DNA of 64,000 nt. Source: Rhizobium sp. CSW-27 (GTDB taxonomy: Bacteria > Pseudomonadota > Alphaproteobacteria > Rhizobiales > Rhizobiaceae). The number at the start of each line of letters is the position of its first letter. The stretch's first letter is position 1. Location: assembly GCF_018760785.1 (NCBI RefSeq), contig NZ_JAHHZO010000001.1:558001-622000 (forward strand), in the 5' to 3' direction. The notes beneath the pieces are model-generated. The model did not search any database, was not told the DNA's origin, and saw only the letters and a list, made by a program, of their open reading frames with translations. A program made the position numbers and the translations under genes. Below, in pieces: positions 28,568 through 35,833 of the stretch.

Positions 28568-29047
28568 TCAGTAATAGGGCGAGTAGCAGGCCTGGCGCGG
28601 CCCGGAATAGGGCTGGAAGGTGTTCGAATAGGCGTCATAGGAGCGGTAGCGCGCCGAGCACCATTCGAAATGTCGCGGGTTGACGCCGGACGGAATGCCG
28701 GGGGCCGCAGGCGCCACGTGGCGCGGCTGCGAGGTGGCGGCACCGGCAATCAGGGCACCGGCGGCAAAGGCGGCCAGCGGCACCCAGACCTTGCTGCCGG
28801 AAGAATGGTGGTGCCGGCGCTCGTAGCGGTCATCGCGACGGTCCCACCGGCGATCCCAGCGACGGTCGTGATGGCGCCAGTAGCGATCATCATCGCGGTA
28901 CTGCACCTGAACCAACGGGGTGCCGGCGGACTGGGTCGCAGCAACGGGTGCCGGAGCAAACGGCATGGCCTGAGACGGCAGGACGGACACCGCCATCATC
29001 GAGGCGGACAGGCCGGCAATGGTCAGCTTTTTCATCAGTGTGTTCAT
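28568..29047 (-). CDS. BA14K family protein (first of a tandem pair)
   Basis: A secreted or membrane-anchored protein of about 159 residues. It has a signal peptide ending near PSQAMPFAP, an Arg/His/Asp-rich linker with [18 protein letters not shown], a Gly/Ala hydrophobic segment ([18 protein letters not shown]), and the C-terminal BA14K motif [15 protein letters not shown]...ACYSPYY. Brucella BA14K is immunoreactive and has lectin-like activity. The role in rhizobia is not settled. The ATG at 29047 is chosen because the signal peptide starts there. A paralogue with the same layout lies 182 bases upstream on the same strand. Confidence 0.88.
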   Translation of the reverse strand: MNTLMKKLTIAGLSASMMAVSVLPSQAMPFAPAPVAATQSAGTPLVQVQYRDDDRYWRHHDRRWDRRWDRRDDRYERRHHHSSGSKVWVPLAAFAAGALIAGAATSQPRHVAPAAPGIPSGVNPRHFEWCSARYRSYDAYSNTFQPYSGPRQACYSPYY

Positions 29048-29229
29048 GATCAATCTCCATTCCCTTCCCGACAGGAGCGCTGCCCGGCGGGACCGGAACT
29101 GAAACCGGATCGTGCAGGGCAGGCGATGAAGGCAATCTAGGATTTTCCAGCTGAACCGGTCATTAACGGCCCGTTCATCTGCGGATGGCAGGCCGCAGCC
29201 CCGAAAGGACGGCCGCGGCCCGCATCTCC

Positions 29230-29748
29230 TCAATAGGGCGAGTTGCAGACGCGGCGCTCGCCGCGGCTATTGGCGACATAGGTGTTGTCCGAGGCCCGGT
29301 AGGTCTTGTAGCGCTGCTCGCACCACGCGTAATGACGGGGCGAATAGCGACCCGGCCGCACGCGATCCGGCGTGATCGGTCGCGCCTGCTGGATGGCACC
29401 GCCGGTAATCGCGCCGGCGGCAAAGGCCGCGAGCGGGAACCAGAAGCCGTCGTGATAACGATAGCCCGGACGATGATCGCGATAGCCGCGATAGCCGTTC
29501 ATGTAGCCCGAGCGCTCGGCCGGACGGGCGCGCGGGGGAATGCGGCGCAGGTCCGGCCGGTCATTGCCCCAGCGGTGCAGGCGGTAGCGCGGGTCTTCCC
29601 GGTCGCGAAACAGAACCTGTGCCTTGACGACCGGCAGCGTGTCTGCCGTCGCCGGAGCCGCGGCGGGAAAGGGCATGGCACCTGCCGGCGACAGGCCTGT
29701 TGCGGCAAGGCTCAGCGCCGTTGCCAGGATCGCGAGTGTCTTCCTCAT
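29230..29748 (-). CDS. BA14K family protein (second of a tandem pair)
   Basis: A paralogue of the neighbouring BA14K gene, about 172 residues. Signal peptide ([20 protein letters not shown], then PAGAMPF), an Arg/Tyr-rich linker with [20 protein letters not shown], the hydrophobic [17 protein letters not shown], then the BA14K end [20 protein letters not shown] and RRVCNSPY. The linker differs strongly from the first copy while the ends are alike, consistent with an old duplication. The start is ATG at 29748. Confidence 0.86.
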   Translation of the reverse strand: MRKTLAILATALSLAATGLSPAGAMPFPAAAPATADTLPVVKAQVLFRDREDPRYRLHRWGNDRPDLRRIPPRARPAERSGYMNGYRGYRDHRPGYRYHDGFWFPLAAFAAGAITGGAIQQARPITPDRVRPGRYSPRHYAWCEQRYKTYRASDNTYVANSRGERRVCNSPY

Positions 29749-29871
29749 TGCGGGTGGGTTTCCTCTTGCATGTTTATGATGAGGAAAACGCACGGCAGGG
29801 CTTGGCGGTTCCGTCACGTCCGCGTGCAGCCGAAAAGGACTTAGACCCCGACGCGCGAGGCCGACAATATC

Positions 29872-30960
29872 CTAAACCTCGATCTCGATGTCGCCCTTCG
29901 GCCGCGAGCAGCAGGCAAGAATATAGCCCTCTTCGATCTCCTCGTCGAGAATGCCGCCATTGTGGTTCATCTCCACGTCGCCGGACAGCATCATCACCCG
30001 GCAGGTGCCGCAGAGACCGGATTCGCAGGCCGCGCCGATGCGGATGCCATTGGCGCGCGCCGTCATCAGCACCGTCTCGCCCGGCTTGCAGGCCGCCTGC
30101 TTGCCGGCCAGCGCGAAGGAAATCATCGCCGGCGCCTCGCCATCGGCAAGGGCTGCCGCCTCCGGCTCCACGGTCTGCACCGCCGGCTGGAAGCTTTCCT
30201 GATGATAGCGGCTCATGTCGAAGCCGGCGCCTTCCAGCGCCGAGCGAACAGCCGCCATGAAGGGTTCCGGCCCGCAGCAGAAGATGGTGCGGTCGAGGAA
30301 ATCCGGCGCGAGCAGCGAGATCTTTGCCCGGTCGACGAAGCCGCGCAGGCCATGCCAGGGCTCGGCGCGCCCGCAATGTTCGACGACGAAGCCGAGGTTC
30401 AGCTTCGGCATCAGCCGCGACAGGTTTTCCAGCTCGTGGCGGAAGATGATCTCGGAAGGCGAGCGGGCACAGTTGATGAAGACGATATCGGACAGCGGCG
30501 CCCGGTCGGCCATGTCGCGCGTCATCGACATCATCGGCGTGATGCCGGAGCCGGCCGAGATGAAAAGATACTTCTCGCCCGGATGCTTCACATAGGAGAA
30601 GTCCCCGAGCGGGCCATAGGCGCGGATCGACATGCCGGGCTTCAGGTTCTCGAACAGCCAGCGGGTGCCGATGCTGTCCTTCTGCGCCTTCACCGTCACC
30701 GCCAGCGCGTAGGGGCGCGAGGGGCTGGAGGAGAGCGTATAGGTGCGCATCACCGGATCCGGGCCGACCGGGATTTCGAGCGTGACGAACTGGCCGGGCA
30801 GATAGCGGAACCAGACCGGCCGTTCCGCCCGGAAGGTGAAGGTCATCACATCCGGGGCCTCCAGCGTCACGGAGGTGCATTCGAGGCGGTGCAGCCGGTC
30901 GCTCCACGGCTGCAGCTGGTCGACATGCTGGTAGGTCACGGCGATGTTCATGGCGCTCAT
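29872..30960 (-). CDS. gbcB: Rieske oxygenase reductase, GbcB-like (FAD + 2Fe-2S)
   Basis: Electron-transfer partner of the Rieske oxygenase encoded upstream, 362 residues. The ferredoxin-NADP reductase part has RTYTLSSSPSR (flavin) and LFISAGSGITPMMSM and CCGPEPFM (nucleotide). The C-terminal plant-type ferredoxin has the cluster cysteines CESGLCGTC plus a fourth in ILACCSRP. This domain order matches GbcB, the reductase of glycine betaine demethylation, and also carnitine or stachydrine systems. Its start is 31 bases after the end of the oxygenase gene, so the two form an operon. Confidence 0.82.
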   Translation of the reverse strand: MSAMNIAVTYQHVDQLQPWSDRLHRLECTSVTLEAPDVMTFTFRAERPVWFRYLPGQFVTLEIPVGPDPVMRTYTLSSSPSRPYALAVTVKAQKDSIGTRWLFENLKPGMSIRAYGPLGDFSYVKHPGEKYLFISAGSGITPMMSMTRDMADRAPLSDIVFINCARSPSEIIFRHELENLSRLMPKLNLGFVVEHCGRAEPWHGLRGFVDRAKISLLAPDFLDRTIFCCGPEPFMAAVRSALEGAGFDMSRYHQESFQPAVQTVEPEAAALADGEAPAMISFALAGKQAACKPGETVLMTARANGIRIGAACESGLCGTCRVMMLSGDVEMNHNGGILDEEIEEGYILACCSRPKGDIEIEV

Positions 30961-30991
30961 CCTCCTGCTGTTCGTCCTTGCGCGTGCCCGA

Positions 30992-32236
30992 TCAGGCGAC
31001 GGCGTGGAGCCGCGCCTGATCGCCCTGCAGGCGGTTCAGCATGAAGTTGGTGTACCACTCGACGAACTGCATGACGCCGCCTTCGTGATCCGGCGAATAG
31101 GGACCGGGTTCATAGGCGGGCGAGCGGATGCCGAAGGCGTTTTCCTCAACGATCGAGCGGTCCTGGTCGTTGGTCATGTTCCACACATGCGTCAGTTCCT
31201 CGAGGTCGTAATCGACGCCCTCGACCGCATCCTTGTGCACCAGCCAGGTGGTGGTGACGGCAGTTTCCTCCGCCGAGATCGGCAGCACGCGGAAGGAGAT
31301 CGCGTGGTCGCCCAGCATGTGGTTCCAGGTGGTCGGGTAATGGAAGAGCAGCATAGTGCCGATATGGCTGATCTTCACCTCATCCGACAGGGGACGCCTG
31401 ACGGCGCGCTTTCCGGACATGGTGTAGCTTTCCGCATCCTGGATCAGCGGCATGCGGGCAACGCGGAACTGGCCGCTCTGGTGCATGTTGAAGCTGCTCG
31501 GCAGGCCGGCACCCTCGCAGCGTTCCCAATGTTCGGAAATGAACGGATCGTCTGCCGCGCCCTGCACGCCGGTCGCCGTCGGCGCCTCGGGATAGGTACG
31601 GCAGAGTTCCGGGTGGTTGCCGGCGCAATGGTAGCATTCGCGGTTGTTTTCCCAGACGAGCTTCCAGTTGCCCTTTTCGATGATGGTGTTCTTGTGGGCG
31701 ACCTTGGCCTCCCAGAGGCGATGCGGCGCCATATAGGGCTCGATGGTGGCCCGCACCGGCGCAAAATCCGGCGCCTCGTTGGCAAGACAGATGAAGATAT
31801 AGCCGCCGACCGTTTCGCAGTGGACGGGCTTCATGCCGAATTCCGACTTGTCGAAGTCCTCGCCCATCTGGCGGGCAAAGACCAGCGAGCCATCGAGATC
31901 GTAGGTCCACTGGTGGTAGGGACAGACGAGCTTGGCGGACGCGCCCTTTTCCTGCGTGCAGACGCGGTGGCCACGGTGACGGCAGGTGTTGTGGAAGGCG
32001 CGGATCACCTTGTCGCGGCCGCGCACGATGACGACCGGATAATCGCCGATCTGCACGGTGACATAGTTCCCGGCCCGCGGAATTTCGCAATCATGGCCGA
32101 TGAACAGCCAGTCGCGATACCAGATCATTTCGAGATCGAGCTTGAAATAATCGGCATCGATGTAGAAGGGCTGCTCCAGGCTGTAGCCGGGACGCTGGTT
32201 CTTCAGTTGCCGCAGCACCGTATTGCGAATGTCCAT
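30992..32236 (-). CDS. gbcA: Rieske non-heme iron oxygenase, GbcA/Stc2-like
   Basis: Oxygenase component, about 414 residues, likely removing an N-methyl group from a quaternary amine (glycine betaine to dimethylglycine plus formaldehyde, or stachydrine). Rieske ligands are C85 and H87 (CRH) and C105 and H108 (CPYH). Mononuclear iron ligands are H203 and H208 in NNRECYHCAGNHPE. The spacing fits the GbcA/Stc2 branch. The fused FAD-ferredoxin reductase downstream favours GbcA. The start is ATG at 32236 (MDIRNTVL). The upstream 450-base region holds a perfect palindrome that could bind its regulator. Confidence 0.82.
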   Translation of the reverse strand: MDIRNTVLRQLKNQRPGYSLEQPFYIDADYFKLDLEMIWYRDWLFIGHDCEIPRAGNYVTVQIGDYPVVIVRGRDKVIRAFHNTCRHRGHRVCTQEKGASAKLVCPYHQWTYDLDGSLVFARQMGEDFDKSEFGMKPVHCETVGGYIFICLANEAPDFAPVRATIEPYMAPHRLWEAKVAHKNTIIEKGNWKLVWENNRECYHCAGNHPELCRTYPEAPTATGVQGAADDPFISEHWERCEGAGLPSSFNMHQSGQFRVARMPLIQDAESYTMSGKRAVRRPLSDEVKISHIGTMLLFHYPTTWNHMLGDHAISFRVLPISAEETAVTTTWLVHKDAVEGVDYDLEELTHVWNMTNDQDRSIVEENAFGIRSPAYEPGPYSPDHEGGVMQFVEWYTNFMLNRLQGDQARLHAVA

Positions 32237-32687
32237 CTTGCGTTCCTGTCGATGGCGGCGAGGCGTCGGCACGCGGACAGGCCGCCGGCCACCGAGCCTT
32301 GCGGTCCGTTACCGTCACCCACCGCGATGGGTCACACTGTCACTCGGGCTGGTGTGAGGCGGAAGGCGCCGGCACATGGCCCGGCCAGACCCTCCAAGTC
32401 TCCGCCTTGGGAAGGGGCGAAACCTCGAGTGTCCCATCTATAGCCGACGCCCTGTCGGAGCCACACGGTGCAATGCGACATGCTTTTCCGCATTGACGAC
32501 AAAAACGCGACATGTCGCGGCACCGGCATCTGGTCTTTCCCCTGCAAAAGCAGGCGATTGGCGCCGCAGACGCGCCGCAAGGCCGGCCGCGTTGCGACGC
32601 AAACGGAACAGGCGCCATTTGCGCGGACGCAAGCCTGCGTCAAGGATCCCGGGTTACGCTTGCCCCATCGCGAGGGAGTGAAGAGCC
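32237..32687. other. 451-base divergent intergenic region before gbcA
   Basis: The control region of the GbcAB operon and the unknown gene at 32688. The only strong signal is the palindrome at 32506-32519, with a second GCGACATG at 32475-32482. No gene is supported here. The short frames crossing it are antisense to each other and lack good ribosome sites. Confidence 0.6.
32506..32519. promoter_or_regulatory. Perfect 14-bp palindrome upstream of gbcA
   Basis: CGCGACATGTCGCG reads the same on both strands. Its half GCGACATG recurs at 32475, 32 bases away (about three helical turns), as expected for cooperative binding. It lies 270 bases before gbcA and 169 bases before the divergent gene. The binding protein is unknown. 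Confidence 0.4.
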
Positions 32688-33299
32688 GTGGACGCCAAGG
32701 CAAAGCGCCGATATTTCGACATCCGCTCCGCCCTGTCGGCGGAAACGCCGCAGAAGACGGCCGCCCACTCGGAATTCCTGCGCACCGGCCGCATTTCCCG
32801 CAACCGGCGCGACTGGCTGCCGGAAGAGCGCCGCTACCTCACCTATGAGGAGGTGGCCGAGCGTACCGAAAAGCGGCTGACCGCCGCCGGCGAGAAGACA
32901 CATGAGCGGATCAATGCCGTCCATCGCACGATCCGCTTCCCCAAGATCGTCTTCAGCCGGGCGCTGTCCGAAAGCCCGCATCTCGGCTATTGCCACGTCA
33001 CCGCGGCCCGCACCGTGTTCGAGCGCACCGCGCCGATCCACTGGTCCTTCTACATCTGCAATTTCCTCGCCGAGATCGGCGCGGACGAGCAGTTCTTCGA
33101 GCGCATCCGCACCGATTACGACCGCATGTATTTCGCCGTCGCCCTCGACCTGCAGCCAACCGGCGAGGCCCGCATCAACAGGACGGTGCGCGACAACGGC
33201 ATCCTGTTCCGCACCAGCGACCCGATGGAGGCGCTGAAGAACGTGCTGATCCTCGGCGCGCCGGACGCGGCGCTGCGCCAGGTGATCCGCAGCCTGTGA
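32688..33299 (+). CDS. Conserved-looking hypothetical protein, 203 residues
   Basis: I could not assign this protein. It is soluble, Arg-rich and mixed alpha/beta in appearance, without a signal peptide or membrane helix. Notable stretches are SEFLRTGRISRNRRDWLPEE, RYLTYEEVAERTEKRLTAAG and SPHLGYCHVTAARTVFE. The start is GTG at 32688 with GAGGGAG nine bases upstream. It precedes the threonylcarbamoyl-AMP synthase gene by 46 bases, so the two may be co-transcribed. It is probably a lineage-restricted rhizobial family. Confidence 0.7.
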   Translation: MDAKAKRRYFDIRSALSAETPQKTAAHSEFLRTGRISRNRRDWLPEERRYLTYEEVAERTEKRLTAAGEKTHERINAVHRTIRFPKIVFSRALSESPHLGYCHVTAARTVFERTAPIHWSFYICNFLAEIGADEQFFERIRTDYDRMYFAVALDLQPTGEARINRTVRDNGILFRTSDPMEALKNVLILGAPDAALRQVIRSL

Positions 33300-33345
33300 A
33301 AGCGTTTGCGCCAGGGGGGCTTTTGGCGTTATTGCAGCCTTTATC

Positions 33346-34326
33346 ATGGCTGCACGCATCATCGACATCGCGACGCATCGCACCCAGGCGCTGACCGAGG
33401 CCTCCGCAAGGCTCGGAGAAGGCTTGCCCATCGCCATTCCGACCGAGACCGTCTACGGACTGGCGGCCGATGCCACCAATCCGGCCGCCGTCACGCGCAT
33501 CTACGAGGCCAAGGGGCGGCCGCGCTTCAATCCGCTGATCTGCCACATGGCGGATCTGGCGATGGCCGAGCGTCACGCGATCTTCGATCCGGTCTCACGC
33601 CTTCTTGCCGAAGCCTTCTGGCCGGGACCGCTGACGCTGGTGCTGCCGCGCCGCGCCGAAAGCGGCATACACGATCTGGCCACCGCCGGCCTCGATACGG
33701 TCGGCGTGCGGGTGCCGCGCGGCTTTACCAGCGATCTGATCGCCGCCTTCGGCCAGCCGCTCGCAGCCCCGAGCGCCAACACATCCGGCAAGGTCAGCCC
33801 CACCAGCGCCCGCCACGTGGCAGAGGATCTGGGCGAAAAGCTCAGCCTCATCATCGATGGCGGCAAGGCCCCGGTCGGGGTCGAATCGACCATCGTCAAG
33901 GTGGAAGGCGACCGGGTGCGGCTGCTGCGCCCCGGCGGCATTTCCGCAGAAGCCATCGAGCGGCTGACGGGCCGCAAGGTCGAGCGGCAGGAAGGCCTTT
34001 CCGGTGCCATCGAGGCGCCCGGCATGCTGGCCTCGCATTATGCGCCGGGTGCTGCCGTTCGCCTTTGCGCCACATCCGTCGAACCGGGCGAAGCCCTCAT
34101 CCGCTTTGCCGGTCAGCCGGTGGCGGGCAGCGAGGCGGCAAAGGCCGTGTTCGATCTCAGCCCGGCCGGCGACCTCTCCGAGGCGGCCGCCCATCTCTTC
34201 GACTATCTGAAGCAGGCCGACGCGACGGGGGCCGCCCGCATTGCCGTGGCAGCCATTCCGGATGAAGGGCTCGGCGAGGCGATCAACGACCGGCTGGCCC
34301 GTGCGGCCGCCCCGCGCGATACCTGA
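33346..34326 (+). CDS. L-threonylcarbamoyladenylate synthase (Sua5 type)
   Basis: Makes threonylcarbamoyl-AMP from threonine, bicarbonate and ATP, the first step of the universal t6A37 tRNA modification. The 326-residue length, with a C-terminal domain after the YrdC fold, is the Sua5 rather than the short TsaC form. Markers are PTETVYGLAADA, KGRPRFNPLICHM, WPGPLTLVLPR, VGVRVPRGF, APSANTSGKVSPTSARHV and VESTIVKVEGD. The linker APGMLASHYAPGA introduces the Sua5 domain. It is followed 66 bases later by a dehydrogenase gene on the same strand. Confidence 0.93.
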   Translation: MAARIIDIATHRTQALTEASARLGEGLPIAIPTETVYGLAADATNPAAVTRIYEAKGRPRFNPLICHMADLAMAERHAIFDPVSRLLAEAFWPGPLTLVLPRRAESGIHDLATAGLDTVGVRVPRGFTSDLIAAFGQPLAAPSANTSGKVSPTSARHVAEDLGEKLSLIIDGGKAPVGVESTIVKVEGDRVRLLRPGGISAEAIERLTGRKVERQEGLSGAIEAPGMLASHYAPGAAVRLCATSVEPGEALIRFAGQPVAGSEAAKAVFDLSPAGDLSEAAAHLFDYLKQADATGAARIAVAAIPDEGLGEAINDRLARAAAPRDT

Positions 34327-34392
34327 CGCCCGGACGGGACGTCCCGACAAAGCGGACGCCCGGCGGCGCCGACAAGACCGAGGAGACATGCC

Positions 34393-35823
34393 ATGGATGC
34401 CCGCCTGCCCTCTTCCGATCTGATATCCCGCTTTACGGCCATTGTCGGGGCGGCAAATGTGGTCAGCGACCCTCAGGAGATCGCCCCGCGGCTCGTGGAA
34501 AATCGCGGGCTCTACAAGGGCGCCTCGCCGCTGGTGCTGAAGCCGGGCTCGACGCAGGAGGTCTCCGCCATCCTGACGCTTGCCAGCGAAACCGGCACCG
34601 CCATCGTGCCGCAGACCGGCAATACCGGCCTCGTCGGCGGCCAGACACCGAGCGCGGACGGCACGCAGCTGATCCTGTCGCTGGAGCGGATGAACCGTAT
34701 CCGCGACATCGACCCTCTCGCCAACCTGCTGGTTGCCGAAGGCGGCTGCATCCTGGCCGATGTGCAGAAGGCGGCGGAATCGGTCGGGCGGCTGTTTCCG
34801 CTCTCACTCGGCTCCGAAGGTTCCTGCCGCATCGGCGGCAATCTCTCCACCAATGCCGGCGGCACCGCCGTGCTGGCCTATGGCAACATGCGCCAGCTGT
34901 GCCTCGGCCTTGAAGTGGTCCTGCCGACCGGCGAGATCTGGAACGGCCTGCGGCGCCTGAAGAAGGACAATACCGGCTATGACCTGCGCGACCTCTTCAT
35001 CGGCGCGGAAGGCACGCTCGGCGTCATCACGGCGGCCGTGCTGAAACTCTTCCCGCAGCCGGTCGGCCATCAGGTGGCCTTTGTCGGGCTCGCCTCGCCG
35101 CAGCACGCGCTCGAACTGTTCGAAAAGGCCTCCAACCTCTGCGGCACGGCGCTGACCGGTTTCGAGCTGATGCCGCGCATCGGCATCGAGTTTACCACCC
35201 GCCACATTGCCGGCGTGCGCGATCCGCTGCCGACGGTGCATGACTGGTACGTGCTCGTCGATATATCCACCAGCGATTCGGCCGAGACGGCGGAGCGGCT
35301 GGCGCATGCGCTGCTGGAACAGGGGCTGGAGGCCGGCCTCATCGAAAACGCGGTGATTGCGGCTTCGGTCGCCCAGGCAAAGGCGCTATGGCACATGCGC
35401 GAAAGCATGTCGGATGCGCAGAAGCCGGAAGGCGGCTCGATCAAGCACGACGTCTCGGTGCCGGTCTCGAAGATCCCCGCCTTCATGGCAGCTGCGGAAG
35501 AAGGCGTGATGGCGGCCATGCCCGGCGCACGCATCTGCGCCTTCGGGCATCTGGGCGATGGCAATATCCACTACAACATTTCCCAGCCGGTCGGCGCCGA
35601 CAAGGCGGCGTTTCTCGCCCGCTGGCGGGAGATGAACGCCATCGTCCACGGCATCGTGCTGGAGAAAGGCGGCTCGATTTCCGCCGAGCACGGCATCGGC
35701 CAGCTGAAGCGCGACGAACTGGCGGCGATCCGCCCGGAAATCGAGATCGAGCTGATGCGCCGCATCAAGCACGCCTTCGACCCGGCAGGCATCATGAACC
35801 CCGGCAAGGTGATCAGCGCCTGA
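34393..35823 (+). CDS. FAD-linked D-2-hydroxyacid dehydrogenase (D2HGDH/GlcD family)
   Basis: A flavoprotein of 476 residues that oxidises a D-2-hydroxyacid such as D-2-hydroxyglutarate or D-lactate to the 2-oxoacid. The N-terminal FAD-binding part has VPQTGNTGLVGGQTPSADG, SLGSEGSCRIGGNLSTNAGG and DLFIGAEGTLGVITAAVLKL. The C-terminal part carries the metal-binding GHLGDGNIHYNI and the closing ISAEHGIGQLKR segment. The ATG at 34393 follows GAGGAGACATGCC. The exact substrate is uncertain. It converges with the DUF1217 gene, ten bases apart. Confidence 0.9.
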   Translation: MDARLPSSDLISRFTAIVGAANVVSDPQEIAPRLVENRGLYKGASPLVLKPGSTQEVSAILTLASETGTAIVPQTGNTGLVGGQTPSADGTQLILSLERMNRIRDIDPLANLLVAEGGCILADVQKAAESVGRLFPLSLGSEGSCRIGGNLSTNAGGTAVLAYGNMRQLCLGLEVVLPTGEIWNGLRRLKKDNTGYDLRDLFIGAEGTLGVITAAVLKLFPQPVGHQVAFVGLASPQHALELFEKASNLCGTALTGFELMPRIGIEFTTRHIAGVRDPLPTVHDWYVLVDISTSDSAETAERLAHALLEQGLEAGLIENAVIAASVAQAKALWHMRESMSDAQKPEGGSIKHDVSVPVSKIPAFMAAAEEGVMAAMPGARICAFGHLGDGNIHYNISQPVGADKAAFLARWREMNAIVHGIVLEKGGSISAEHGIGQLKRDELAAIRPEIEIELMRRIKHAFDPAGIMNPGKVISA

Positions 35824-35833
35824 GGAGGCTCGA

